A DNA stretch of 64,000 bases from Arabiibacter massiliensis (GTDB taxonomy: Bacteria > Actinomycetota > Coriobacteriia > Coriobacteriales > Eggerthellaceae), in the NCBI RefSeq assembly GCF_900169505.1, contig NZ_LT827021.1, forward strand, positions 2,759,400 through 2,823,399. The letters are read 5' to 3'. This document shows, in pieces, positions 26,753-36,615 of this stretch. Position numbers and translations under genes: made by a program. Positions within the stretch are counted from its first letter, which is position 1. Each line of letters opens with the position of its first letter. The notes beneath the pieces were generated by a model. The model saw only the letters and a list, made by a program, of their open reading frames with translations, ran no database searches and had not been told where the DNA came from.

Positions 26753-26789
26753 GATGTCCCAAATGGGGACAGTCCCCATTTGGGACATC
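26753..26789. repeat. 37-bp palindrome, copy 2 of the repeat in leuC-leuD
   Basis: It has the same 16-bp arms as the copy at 18785-18817, here extended by two pairs on each side. It lies directly between the hisS stop and a truncated LuxR remnant, so it may mark a rearrangement point. Confidence 0.85.
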
Positions 26790-26870
26790 GGACACGTGTA
26801 CGAGAAGCTCAACATCCACTCCAAGCAAGAGCTGCTCGACCTGGTGCTGTTTGGCTCGGGGGTCATGTAG
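26790..26870 (+). pseudogene. C-terminal remnant of a LuxR-type regulator
   Basis: An open stretch ending in TAG encodes GHVYEKLNIHSKQELLDLV, the last helix-turn-helix segment of LuxR regulators. It aligns with KHIYAKLDVHSQQELIDLV at the end of the intact LuxR at 48817-50283. Everything upstream is missing and the palindromic repeat takes its place. Confidence 0.75.
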
Positions 26871-26890
26871 GCGCTCTTGCCGCGCCTTTC

Positions 26891-27028
26891 GAAAGGGCGG
26901 GAATTTGCGGCTGTGGCACGCGTGACGCGCTTGAGAAATTCGCGACCTGGGGAAACGTTGCCTGATGAATGGCGGCATCGTACGAACGGCACCTGATCTG
27001 TGCCACAGCCGCAAATTCTTGCCCTTTC
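26891..27028. repeat. Inverted-repeat element (138 bp)
   Basis: 29-bp arms (26891-26919 and 27000-27028) match at 27 positions and contain AATTTGCGGCTGTG. The 80-bp interior is non-coding. Arm sequence and size resemble the pair at 40557 and 41891 (ATTTGCGyCTGTG), so this is a possible diverged third member. Confidence 0.72.
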
Positions 27029-27084
27029 TGTCGAGATGCTGATTGGGGAAGTGAACCAAGGCGGCGTCACTTTGTCTTGCGCCC

Positions 27085-27117
27085 TTGCGTCCTCTCAAAA
27101 ATGCATGTATGCTACAT
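27085..27117 (+). promoter_or_regulatory. Promoter/operator of the second PIN module
   Basis: TTGCGT (27085-27090), 17-bp spacer, TATGCT (27108-27113). The perfect palindrome ATGTATGCTACAT (27105-27117) covers the -10, the expected site for the RHH antitoxin. Confidence 0.65.
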
Positions 27118-27146
27118 GTTAGAGACATGCAAACAAGGAGGTAGCC

Positions 27147-27527
27147 ATGCCGGCATTGCAAGTGCGTGATTTCCCGGACGATCTGTACGAGCAGTTGAAG
27201 GCCTATGCCGCCAGCCAGCACCGCAGCATGGCGCAGCAGGTCATCGTGGCCGTGGAGCAGATGCTCGCGCATCCGGAGTCGTCGCATTACTGGGACGGCG
27301 AGCGGATGTACCGCGCCGTGCATCCGCGTTTCGACTTCGACACCGAGGAGGAGCGCACCGCCCGCATCGAGAAGCGCAAGAAGCTGTTCTCGGAGATCGA
27401 GCGGTTTGAGTGGGGTGGGCCGAAGCCGACTGCGGATGAGATCGTCGAGCTCGTGCATGAGGGGCGTCGGGAGCGTGATCGCCAGATGAGCGACGTTCTC
27501 GGTATGCCGTACGACGAGGAGGTCTAG
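27147..27527 (+). CDS. FitA/RHH-type antitoxin
   Basis: 126 residues. The N-terminal ribbon-helix-helix PALQVRDFPDDLYEQLKAYA, then RSMAQQVIVAVEQML, is typical of FitA-type antitoxins. The charged C-terminal region would mask the PIN toxin. AAGGAGGTAGCC precedes the ATG. It ends one base before the toxin start. Confidence 0.88.
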   Translation: MPALQVRDFPDDLYEQLKAYAASQHRSMAQQVIVAVEQMLAHPESSHYWDGERMYRAVHPRFDFDTEEERTARIEKRKKLFSEIERFEWGGPKPTADEIVELVHEGRRERDRQMSDVLGMPYDEEV

Positions 27528-27528
27528 C

Positions 27529-27939
27529 ATGATCGTCCTCGATTGCAATGCGGCCATCAACATGCTCGTCGGAACCGAGGAGGGGAAGGCGCTCAAGGCG
27601 CTGCTCCTCGAAGGCGAAAAGGTTGTCTCCCCGGCCCTTTTCTGCGCCGAAGTCACCCATGTGCTTGAGAAAAGGGTGCGAGGCGGCCATATGACCAGGG
27701 AGAAGGCTCGGGAGATGGGGCGCGCGTGCCTTTCCTCCGTGGACGAGTTCATTCCCGACGGGGAGCTGTGGGAAGAGGCCTTGCTAGAATCGGTTCGCTT
27801 GGGGCATTCCTCGTATGACCTGTTCTACCTGCTTCTTGCGCGACGCAACGCGGCGACGCTGTTCACGCTCGACCGCAAGCTGCAGCAGCTCTGCCTGGAC
27901 AACGGGGTGAACTGCGTGTTCACGGACACCGAATTCTAA
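27529..27939 (+). CDS. PIN-domain toxin (VapC/FitB-like)
   Basis: 136 residues. MIVLDCNAAINMLVG (Asp5), AEVTHVLEKR (Glu), HSSYDLFYLLLARRNAATLFTLDRKL: the four acidic PIN positions are all present, so it is probably an active RNase. It directly follows the antitoxin. It is the second PIN module in the window and not closely similar to the first. Confidence 0.9.
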   Translation: MIVLDCNAAINMLVGTEEGKALKALLLEGEKVVSPALFCAEVTHVLEKRVRGGHMTREKAREMGRACLSSVDEFIPDGELWEEALLESVRLGHSSYDLFYLLLARRNAATLFTLDRKLQQLCLDNGVNCVFTDTEF

Positions 27940-28087
27940 GGCCCCGGCAGCGCATTTTGCATGGAGCGGCGCGCGAGTTTCGGCCCGCGCGCGCTTCTTG
28001 CAGTACAATAATCCAGTTTGAGCATTGCCCGCCGCCCGTGTGCGGCGGGTTCTAGATAGCGGCGTCAAGGAGCAAGGAACCATCACT

Positions 28088-29866
<1,779 letters not shown>

Positions 29867-29900
29867 GATTGACGGGCGCGCGCGTCTAGCAAGAACGTTT

Positions 29901-29932
29901 CGAGGGCCCGCCGGCATTCTGGCGGGCCCTCG
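29901..29932. terminator. Hairpin between aspS and the convergent lipoprotein gene
   Basis: A 12-bp perfect stem CGAGGGCCCGCC (29901-29912) / complement (29921-29932), loop of 8. It lies between convergent genes and could serve both, though no U-tract is visible. Confidence 0.5.
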
Positions 29933-29964
29933 CGCATATGAAAGCGGAAGGAACGCGACGTCGC

Positions 29965-30948
29965 TCAGCTGGCGATATCCCCTCGAGCGCTCCAGACGGC
30001 CTGGACAAGGGCCTCGAAATCGTATTCGACCTCGGTGGAGTAGGGGAGCGACGTCATGACCGTGAGCAGGTAGGCGCGCCCGTTCTCGGTCACGATGCCC
30101 GAGTCGCAGAAGCCGTCCATGTCCTCCTCGCCGTCGAGCCAGCCGGCCTTGCTGAGCACGCTCACATCGCCGCCGGCCAGGGCGTGGCGCATGAACGACA
30201 CGCGCGCGTTCTCCAGAAGCCCTTCGAGCCACGTCGCCGAGGGCGCGCCGCTGTTCAGGTACTCCTGCATGCGCAGCCACAGCAAGGCCGACTCGCGCGC
30301 GGAGTAGTAGGGGGTGTACTGCTCGCGGCTGAACTCCTCGCCGATGCCCAGGCCGTCGAGCCATTCCCCGAACGCCGGGCCGGCGAAGCGGTCGCGCAGG
30401 GCCTGGTAGGCGTCGTTATCGGACTCGCTCACGGCGGCCTCCATGAGCGCGCGGATGTCGGCCTCCTCGGCAGGCTCGATCCCGCCCGCATCGAGCTGCG
30501 TCTCGCAGAGGAACAGCGCGTACGGGGCCTTGATGGAGCTTGCCGAGAACACGCGCGCGTCGACGTTGGCCGCGACGCCGCGTCCAGACTCGAGGTCGAA
30601 CAGCAGGTAGCCGGCCTCCGCGCCCTGGTCGATGATCGCCTGCGTCGCGGCGTCGAGCGCGACGAGCGTCTCCTGGGAAAGGGTCGGCGCGGCATCGCCG
30701 GGCGCGGCAGCGAAGGCGAAGGGCTCGCGCTGCCCGGAAAGCGCCAGGAGGTCGGTGCCACTTGGCGCGTAGGGAGCGGGCTCCGCAGCGGGCGCGACGG
30801 GCTCCACCGGCGGCTCGAAGGAAGGCTCGCTCACCTCGCCGAACGTCGCACGATCGGCCGCAACGCCTCCGACAGGCGCAGAGCACGCCCCTAACGCGCA
30901 CGCGCACGCCAAGACGGCCGCACAGCAAACAAAGCGCCTCAGCCGCAT
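29965..30948 (-). CDS. Class A beta-lactamase-like serine hydrolase, lipoprotein
   Basis: 327 residues. Signal peptide with lipobox (CACALGAC) makes it a probable lipoprotein. Then a Pro/Ala linker and a penicillin-binding fold: Ser-x-x-Lys in FSASSIKAPYAL, SDN in VSESDNDAYQ and a KxG motif in LSKAGWLDG. This motif set fits class A beta-lactamases or D,D-peptidase relatives; resistance cannot be concluded. The start at 30948 fits the signal peptide; longer in-frame starts add a hydrophilic extension. Confidence 0.82.
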   Translation of the reverse strand: MRLRRFVCCAAVLACACALGACSAPVGGVAADRATFGEVSEPSFEPPVEPVAPAAEPAPYAPSGTDLLALSGQREPFAFAAAPGDAAPTLSQETLVALDAATQAIIDQGAEAGYLLFDLESGRGVAANVDARVFSASSIKAPYALFLCETQLDAGGIEPAEEADIRALMEAAVSESDNDAYQALRDRFAGPAFGEWLDGLGIGEEFSREQYTPYYSARESALLWLRMQEYLNSGAPSATWLEGLLENARVSFMRHALAGGDVSVLSKAGWLDGEEDMDGFCDSGIVTENGRAYLLTVMTSLPYSTEVEYDFEALVQAVWSARGDIAS

Positions 30949-31223
30949 GCTGCATCTTGTCTCTTCCCTTGGAGCCATATCCTCCGCATTCCGCTGTCTT
31001 TCTCGATGGAAGTGTAGCGCTTGCTGCGTATTGTCGCTCGGCAAGGGCTCTTTCATCCATCGTCTTACCGCAACTGCTAGGACGCGATGTCCCGATCGGC
31101 AGGGCCCGGTTACGGCCGAGGCCGCCCAGGACCCTGCCGCCTGTGGACATTTGGTTGCTTCCCCTGCGCTGGGCGCGCGCGTGATGAGCGCATCGCGTAT
31201 ACTGTCGTCTCGGTTATTTCACC

Positions 31224-31330
31224 AGTGCCTTGAATGGGCTGGGGCGGCGACATGTTCCGAACCTGGTCAGGTCCGGGAGGAAGCAGCCATAAGGGACCGC
31301 TGACGAGCGCCCCTGCCTATTCAGGGCACT
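31224..31330 (+). ncRNA. ffs: Bacterial small SRP RNA (4.5S)
   Basis: The conserved apical domain CAGGTCCGGGAGGAAGCAGC (about 31275-31294) is unmistakable. The 5' and 3' ends AGTGCC..TGAAT..GGC..GGGGC and GCCCC..GCC..ATTCA..GGGCACT pair to form the long hairpin without an Alu domain. A TATACT -10 lies at 31198-31203. The RNA partners Ffh in membrane targeting. Confidence 0.95.
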
Positions 31331-31332
31331 TC

Positions 31333-31363
31333 CGTTGCGCTGGCTCGCGAGGCCAGCGCAACG
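31333..31363 (+). terminator. Hairpin after SRP RNA
   Basis: A 12-bp stem CGTTGCGCTGGC / complement with a 7-nt loop, 3 bp after the RNA end; only a short AT-rich tail follows (CGTATTA). Probable transcript end. Confidence 0.5.
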
Positions 31364-31386
31364 CGTATTAACGGCAAGGGGCCCGC

Positions 31387-32070
31387 ATGGATATCATCAA
31401 TTTCTTCGTCGACCTGCTTTCCGACCCTCGTGGGGCGATCGCCGGCTGGATCATCGCACTCGGTCCGGTGTGGGTGTACTCGCCGCTGTTCCTCATCGTG
31501 TTCGTGGAGACGGGGCTCGTGTTCTTCCCGTTTCTGCCCGGCGACTCGCTGCTGTTCGCGGCCGGCGTGTTCTCGGCCGACGGCGGCGGGCTGAACATCT
31601 GGGCCACGCTCATCGTGTTCTACGTGGCCGCCATCCTGGGCAACACGTCGAACTACTGGATCGCGCGGTTCTTCGGCGCGCGCATCATCGACTCCGGCAA
31701 GGTGAAGGCGCTCACGCCCGAGCGCATGGAGAAGCTCGACCACTTCTTCGCGAAGTACGGCGGCCTCACCATCGTCATCACGCGCTTCATGCCGTTCTTC
31801 CGCACGTTCGCCCCGTTCATCGCGGGCACCGGCCACATGAACTTCGGCAAGTTCACGTTCTTCAACGTCCTGGGCGGCGTGTCGTGGGTGAGCCTGTTCG
31901 TGCTGGTGGGGTACTTCTTCGGCGGCATCCCGGTGGTGCAGGAGCACTTCGAGGTCATCGTGCTGGGCATCGTGGCCGTGAGCGTGGCGCCCGCCATCAT
32001 CGGCGCCGTGAAGGCCGCCATGAGCTCCCGCAAGAAGAAGCAGTCCGCTGCGGAGGGCGACGCGGAATAA
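31387..32070 (+). CDS. DedA-family membrane protein
   Basis: 227 residues with the SNARE-associated (DedA/VTT) core: VFVETGLVFFPFLPGDSLLFAAGVF, GNTSNYWIARFFGARII, and HFFAKYGGLTIVITRFMPFFRTFAPFIAG. Several membrane helices and a Lys-rich tail. DedA proteins act in lipid-carrier recycling and membrane homeostasis, including undecaprenyl phosphate flipping in some members. Confidence 0.94.
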   Translation: MDIINFFVDLLSDPRGAIAGWIIALGPVWVYSPLFLIVFVETGLVFFPFLPGDSLLFAAGVFSADGGGLNIWATLIVFYVAAILGNTSNYWIARFFGARIIDSGKVKALTPERMEKLDHFFAKYGGLTIVITRFMPFFRTFAPFIAGTGHMNFGKFTFFNVLGGVSWVSLFVLVGYFFGGIPVVQEHFEVIVLGIVAVSVAPAIIGAVKAAMSSRKKKQSAAEGDAE

Positions 32071-32103
32071 CTGCCAGGGCGGCGTCTGCTACGAATAACG
32101 CTC

Positions 32104-32169
32104 GGGAATGCAAGTTGTGCCGGTTCTGCGCAGCGAATCGCGCGCAGAACCGGCACAACTTGCATTTCC
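32104..32169. repeat. Long hairpin downstream of dedA
   Basis: 25-bp perfect arms AATGCAAGTTGTGCCGGTTC.. (32107-32131) and complement (32142-32166), extendable by two GC pairs after one mismatch; loop of 10. No U-tract. It has the same architecture as the repeats at 21449 and 4176 with unrelated arms; a single copy in this window. Confidence 0.8.
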
Positions 32170-32317
32170 AAACGATTCTTGCGGCAGGAGGAGACGCGGC
32201 GCGTTCCATGCTGCTGATGCTGTGAGGGCTCGGGCGGTGTGCCGCGCGGGGCGGGCGGTTCTTCTATAATAGGTGCGAGAACTTGAAACGCCCACGGGAA
32301 AGCGGGAGCCACGCGCC

Positions 32318-33805
32318 ATGTCAGAGGCACTCTACAGAAAATACCGGCCGCAGATATTCGAGGACGTCGTCGGCCAGGAGCATATCGAGCGCACCATCAA
32401 AAACGCCATCGAGCAGGACAAGGTGAGCCACGCCTACCTGTTCACGGGCCCGCGCGGTACGGGCAAGACCACCACCGCGCGCCTGCTGGCCAAGGCGCTG
32501 CTGTGCGAACACGGGCCCACGCCCGAGCCCGACGGCACGTGCGATGACTGCGTGATGATCGCGAACGGCGAGCACCCCGACGTCTACGAGCTGGACGCCG
32601 CGAGCCGTACCGGCGTGGAGAACGTGCGCGAGGAGATCATCGGGCGCGTGCAGTTCGCTCCCACGCGTGGACGCTACAAGATCTATATCATCGACGAGGT
32701 TCACATGCTGTCGACGGCCGCGTTCAACGCGCTGCTGAAGACGCTCGAGGAGCCGCCGAGCCACGTGGTGTTCATCCTGGCCACCACCGATCCGCAGAAG
32801 GTGCCCGAAACCATCCACTCGCGCTGCCAGCGCTTCGACTTCCGCCGCATCTCGTCGGAGGCCATCGTGTCGCGCCTGGGTGCCATCTGCGTGTCCGAGG
32901 ACGTTGAGTTCGAAGGCGAGGCGCTCGACCTCATCGCGCACCGGGCCGAAGGCGGCATGCGCAACGCGCTCACCTCGCTCGAGCAGCTCATCGCGTTCGG
33001 CGAAGGCAAGGTGACGCTGGAAGTGGCCGAGCGCATGCTGGGCGGCGTGGACACGAACGACCTGGCTGAGATCATGCGCGCCATCGGCACGCGCGACGTG
33101 GCCGGGTGCTTCCGCTGGACGGCCGAGTACGTGGAGACGGGCGCCGACCTGGCGCAGTTCACGCGCGATCTGGCCGAGCACGTGCGCAACCTCTACGTGA
33201 TGTCGCTTACCGACGCCGACGTGGCGCTGGAGGTGGGCGCCACCGAGCGCCGTCAGCTGGCGAGCGAGCTGCCCCTGTTCGGGCCCGACCGCCTCGCGCG
33301 GCTGCTGGCCGTGCTGGGCGACCTGTCGGCGGAATTGAAGACGTCCACGAACCCGCGCCTGTCGTTCGAGATTGCGCTCACGCGCATGGTGCGGCCGGAC
33401 TCCGACCTCACGCTCGCAGCCCTCGCCGAGCGCGTGGAGGCCCTCGAGAGCGGCCACTCCGCTGTCGCGCACGTGACGAGCGTAGGAACGCCGGCCGCCG
33501 TCGCACCGGTCCCTGCCCCCGCAGCCCCTGTCATCCTGAGCGCGCAAGCCCCCTCTGTCATCCCGGGCGGGCAAGCCCCCTCTGTCATCCTGAGCGAGCG
33601 AAGCGAGTCGAAGGATCCCGCGCGGCCGCAGGCGCAAACGCCTCCAACTCCGGCGGCCCCTGCGGCAGCTCCCGCCCCGGAGCAAGCTGCGCGCACGGCG
33701 GCCACGCCTCCGGCTCCATCCGGCGTCCAGTCGCCCGACGACCTGCGCGCCGCGCTCGCCGCAGGGTTCGGCGAAGGCGTCGTCGTCGAAGAAGTGAGAG
33801 AATAG
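32318..33805 (+). CDS. dnaX: DNA polymerase III subunit gamma/tau
   Basis: 495 residues. Clamp-loader ATPase: Walker A GPRGTGKTTTARLLAK, Walker B IIDEVHMLS, sensor FILATTDPQKV and SRC motif HSRCQRFDF. The zinc module has only three obvious Cys (CEHGP..GTCDDC). Domain III and a Pro/Ala-rich tail (from about residue 390) follow. The tail contains an in-frame dispersed repeat (33528-33618). The start at 32318 is the conserved MSEALYRKYRP. ybaB and recR follow, the classic cluster. Confidence 0.96.
   Translation: MSEALYRKYRPQIFEDVVGQEHIERTIKNAIEQDKVSHAYLFTGPRGTGKTTTARLLAKALLCEHGPTPEPDGTCDDCVMIANGEHPDVYELDAASRTGVENVREEIIGRVQFAPTRGRYKIYIIDEVHMLSTAAFNALLKTLEEPPSHVVFILATTDPQKVPETIHSRCQRFDFRRISSEAIVSRLGAICVSEDVEFEGEALDLIAHRAEGGMRNALTSLEQLIAFGEGKVTLEVAERMLGGVDTNDLAEIMRAIGTRDVAGCFRWTAEYVETGADLAQFTRDLAEHVRNLYVMSLTDADVALEVGATERRQLASELPLFGPDRLARLLAVLGDLSAELKTSTNPRLSFEIALTRMVRPDSDLTLAALAERVEALESGHSAVAHVTSVGTPAAVAPVPAPAAPVILSAQAPSVIPGGQAPSVILSERSESKDPARPQAQTPPTPAAPAAAPAPEQAARTAATPPAPSGVQSPDDLRAALAAGFGEGVVVEEVRE
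33528..33618 (+). repeat. Dispersed repeat inserted in frame in the dnaX tail
   Basis: Two 27-bp tandem units (starting 33528 and 33555) and a third diverging unit encode VILSAQAPS, VIPGGQAPS and VILSERSES. The third continues into GAGCGAGCGAAGCGAGTCGA and GAAGGATCC, a block that recurs inverted at 7710-7774. So a palindromic intergenic-type repeat has been accepted within coding sequence. Confidence 0.75.
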
Positions 33806-33889
33806 CCCCTGCCGGATCCACGCGCCCGCCGGATCGGCCGGCGCTTTCGCAAGATCGACCGCAACGAGCAACGAAGAAGGAGATACCCC

Positions 33890-34198
33890 ATGGACATGAA
33901 GAAGATGATGAAGCAGGCCCAGAAGATGCAGCTGGAGCTGGCGCGCGCCCAGGAGGAGATCAAGGACCTCACGTTCGAGGCCACGGCCGGCGGCGGCATG
34001 GTGAAGGCGGTGGCCGTGGGCGACATGTCCATCGCCAGCATCACCATCGACCCCGAGGCGGTCGACCCCGAGGACGTCGAGATGCTCCAGGACATGGTGG
34101 CCGCCGCCGTGAACGAAGCCCTGCGCGGCGTGTCCGACATGAGCTCGCAGCGCCTGAGCGCAGCGACCGGCGGCATGAGCATCCCGGGCCTCATGTAG
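33890..34198 (+). CDS. ybaB: YbaB/EbfC-family nucleoid-associated protein
   Basis: 102 residues: MKKMMKQAQKMQLELARAQEEI, then FEATAGGGMVKAVAVGD and the ITIDPEAVDPEDVEMLQDMV helix. It forms DNA-binding dimers. Located between dnaX and recR; GAAGGAGATACCCC precedes the start. Confidence 0.96.
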   Translation: MDMKKMMKQAQKMQLELARAQEEIKDLTFEATAGGGMVKAVAVGDMSIASITIDPEAVDPEDVEMLQDMVAAAVNEALRGVSDMSSQRLSAATGGMSIPGLM

Positions 34199-34219
34199 CT
34201 TGGGCGAAGGAGGATCGCC

Positions 34220-34816
34220 GTGTACGCAGCGCCGTCCATCCAGAAGCTCCTCGACGAGCTCGAGCGCCTGCCCGGCGTCGGCCCCAAGTCGGCGCAGCGC
34301 ATCGCCTACTGGATACTCAACGCCGACAAGGCGACGGCGCTGCGTCTTTCCGAAGCCATCGCCGAGGTGAAGGACCACGTGCGCTTCTGCAGCCGGTGCT
34401 TCAACTACGCCGAGGACGACCTGTGCGAGATATGCAGCTCTGCCAAGCGCGACGCGAGCGCCATCTGCGTAGTCAGCGAGCCGCGCGACATCCCGCCCAT
34501 TGAGCGCACCTCCGTGTACCACGGCGTATACCACGTGCTGGGCGGGGCGCTCTCTCCCATGGAGGGCATCGGCCCGGACAATCTGCGCATCGCCGAGCTC
34601 ATGGCGCGCCTCGCGTCCGACGAGGTTGAGGAGGTCGTCCTGGCCACGAACCCCAACGTGGAGGGCGAGACGACGGCCGCCTACCTCGCGCGCCTCATCA
34701 AGCCGCTCGGCATCCGCGTGACGCGCCCCGCGAGCGGCCTGCCCGTGGGCGGCGATTTGGAGTTCGCCGACGAGGTCACCCTCGGCCGCGCCATCGAGGC
34801 ACGCCGTCCGCTGTAG
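34220..34816 (+). CDS. recR: Recombination protein RecR
   Basis: 198 residues from GTG (GAAGGAGGATCGCC upstream). Helix-hairpin-helix LPGVGPKSAQRIAYWIL, C4 zinc finger CSRCFNYAEDDLCEIC, Toprim segment ICVVSEPRDI and C-terminal Walker-like region. RecFOR pathway loader. It follows ybaB by 21 bp. Confidence 0.97.
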   Translation: MYAAPSIQKLLDELERLPGVGPKSAQRIAYWILNADKATALRLSEAIAEVKDHVRFCSRCFNYAEDDLCEICSSAKRDASAICVVSEPRDIPPIERTSVYHGVYHVLGGALSPMEGIGPDNLRIAELMARLASDEVEEVVLATNPNVEGETTAAYLARLIKPLGIRVTRPASGLPVGGDLEFADEVTLGRAIEARRPL

Positions 34817-34838
34817 CCCCGCGCCCCGCCTCCGCAGC

Positions 34839-35756
34839 CTACGAGAGCGCCCGGTTCATGATCGAGGCCAGCCCGTTGCTCATGAAGTGCTCGAAGGCGA
34901 AGTACGAGGGGTTCATGCACCCCTTCAGCGACGTGAGGCAGAACGGGATGGGGTAGGCGTCCGACGGCGTGACCAGCTTGAGCTTCGCCCCGCCGAGCAT
35001 CCCGCCGAGCGCCGAGATGCCTGCCGCGAAGATGAGCCCCTGGTCTTTGACGACGAAGCGCATCACCTCGATCATCCCCACGTTCTTCCGCTCCATCTCG
35101 ATGCCCAGCTTGTGGAATGTCCTGACGAAGTCGTCATTGATCAGGCTGAATCCCTCCGACGTGAGCAAAGGGTAGCGCCGCAGGTCGTCCAGGTTTACCG
35201 TTTCGGCGTTCCTGAGGGGATGGGTGGCGGCCATGAGCACGCCGAGGGGGATCGTCCCCACCGACACGCAGTTCACGTCCTTATGCGGTAGGGGGCCCAG
35301 CGACATGAGCGCGTCGAGCCGTCCGGTGCGCAGCCCCTCCATGCCCTTGCCCGCCGTCGTGCGCGTCACGGAGGCCTCGATTCCCATGAAGCGCTTCGCG
35401 AACGCCTCGATCTTGCCGCACGCGTCGCTGAACCGGTAGAAGGCGGGCGCCACCATGCCGAGCCGCAGCGTGTCGCTCTGCGGCGAGGGATCCTCCCGGT
35501 CGTCGGCCTGCTTGAACGCCTCCAGCTTGTCGAACTCGGCCACGGTCTTGCGCGCCTCGCGGTAGAACGCGCTGCCGAACAGCGTGGGCTCCACTCCGTG
35601 GCTCTTGCGGACGAACAGGTTCTCTCCCAGCTCCGTTTCCAGATCGCCCATCGCCTTGGAGATGGTCTGCACGGTCACGAAGTTGCGCTTCGCCGCAGCG
35701 GTGAGGCTGCCGCTTTCCACGGTGGATACGAAGTATTTGATCTGCTTTATGTTCAC
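34839..35756 (-). CDS. LysR-family transcriptional regulator
   Basis: 305 residues. N-terminal HTH: MNIKQIKYFVSTVESGSLTAAAKRNFVTVQTISKAMGDLETELGENLFVRKSHG. The C-terminal effector domain begins near LRLGMVAPAFYRF. Convergent with recR; no LysR target gene is obvious beside it, though the LURF-one gene lies divergently 192 bp away. Confidence 0.93.
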   Translation of the reverse strand: MNIKQIKYFVSTVESGSLTAAAKRNFVTVQTISKAMGDLETELGENLFVRKSHGVEPTLFGSAFYREARKTVAEFDKLEAFKQADDREDPSPQSDTLRLGMVAPAFYRFSDACGKIEAFAKRFMGIEASVTRTTAGKGMEGLRTGRLDALMSLGPLPHKDVNCVSVGTIPLGVLMAATHPLRNAETVNLDDLRRYPLLTSEGFSLINDDFVRTFHKLGIEMERKNVGMIEVMRFVVKDQGLIFAAGISALGGMLGGAKLKLVTPSDAYPIPFCLTSLKGCMNPSYFAFEHFMSNGLASIMNRALS

Positions 35757-35947
35757 GGAGGCCCGATCCAGTCGCTCAGCTTGCTAACGGAACAACTCTA
35801 TCGTAAGCGTTTCGCCCGCCGTCCAAGCTGGGAAGTCATTCAGGGAATTTCGAAATCAGCCACTTCGCAGCCCATAAACGAGGATGATCGGCGATAGTGG
35901 GCGCAAGGACGCGCGCGCCGCGTCGCGCATCGGGAGAAGGAGAGGGC

Positions 35948-36463
35948 ATGAACCTGCACATCAAGGCGAACGTGATCAGCATCCACCACAAGATGGAGGT
36001 CCTCGACGACGCGGACCAGCCGGTTTACCGGGCGTCAAGCAAGGCGATCACGCTGCACGACAGGACCTACCTTGAGGACGCCGCGGGCAATGAGGTGGCC
36101 TACATCCACGCCAAGGCGGTGTCGCTGCATCACGTGTACTACGTGGAGATGGCCGGCGGCCAGAGCTTCGAGCTGAGCGAGCAGCTGTTCCATATGAAGG
36201 ACATCATCGACGTTCCGGACCTCGGGTGGCAGATCCGCGGCAACGTGCTGGCCTTCGACTTCGAGGTGGTCGACGCCGATGAGCGCGTGCTGGCTTTGGC
36301 GCATCGCAAGCTCGTGTCGGTGCACGGCGTGTACGACCTGGAGATCGCCGACGAGGGCCATGCCGACGAGCTGGTGGCCCTGTTCATCGTGGTCAACCAT
36401 ATCGTGCAGTCGCGCAGCGATGCCATGATGATGAGCTCGACGGGCGGTTCCGGCCAGTCGTGA
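35948..36463 (+). CDS. LURF-one-related (tubby-like) protein
   Basis: 171 residues. All-beta LOR fold: MNLHIKANVISIHHKMEVLDDADQPVYRASSKAITLHDRTYLEDA, then VAYIHAKAVSLHHVYYVEMA and FDFEVVDADERVLALAHRKLVSVHGVYDLEI. Such proteins resemble phospholipid scramblase/Tubby barrels; their role in bacteria is unknown. The start at 35948 follows AGAAGGAGAGGGC. Confidence 0.87.
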   Translation: MNLHIKANVISIHHKMEVLDDADQPVYRASSKAITLHDRTYLEDAAGNEVAYIHAKAVSLHHVYYVEMAGGQSFELSEQLFHMKDIIDVPDLGWQIRGNVLAFDFEVVDADERVLALAHRKLVSVHGVYDLEIADEGHADELVALFIVVNHIVQSRSDAMMMSSTGGSGQS

Positions 36464-36505
36464 GAGCGGGCGCACCCGCGCGACACGGCACCCGGCTCAG
36501 GGCAC

Positions 36506-36609
36506 AAAAAATGGGACGACGCGCGTCCCAAAGTGAAGAAGAAGGGTTCTGCCCCCTCCAAAAAACAGAACCCTTTTCTTTACCGAAGCATCAAGCCTCT
36601 GCAAATGCA
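36506..36609 (-). ncRNA. Candidate small RNA, about 104 nt
   Basis: A minus-strand unit with a near-consensus promoter (36616-36644) and a textbook terminator: TGGGACG-CGCGT-CGTCCCA (36530 to 36512) followed by six U (36511-36506). In between are CTGCA/TGCAG near the 5' end and a strong GGGTTCTG/CAGAACCC hairpin whose 14-nt loop reads TTTTTTGGAGGGGG. No ORF with a ribosome-binding site. It matches no RNA family I recognise. The exposed GGAGGGGG could mimic a Shine-Dalgarno or bind a GGA-recognising protein. Confidence 0.7.
36542..36577 (+). terminator. Plus-strand terminator after the LURF-one gene
   Basis: AAGGGTTCTG / CAGAACCCTT stem followed by TTCTTT. The same hairpin forms the centre of the minus-strand RNA, so it works in both directions. 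Confidence 0.65.
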
Positions 36610-36615
36610 GGGATC

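Noticed and set aside
26755..26787. Recurring MSQMGTVPIWD peptide near leuD and hisS
   Set aside because: It is the translation of the 33-bp palindromic repeat, readable on both strands, and not a protein motif.
29965..30948. Calling a beta-lactam resistance gene
   Set aside because: The SxxK, SDN and KxG motifs are shared with D,D-peptidase relatives, and the long linker lipoprotein form does not by itself indicate resistance.
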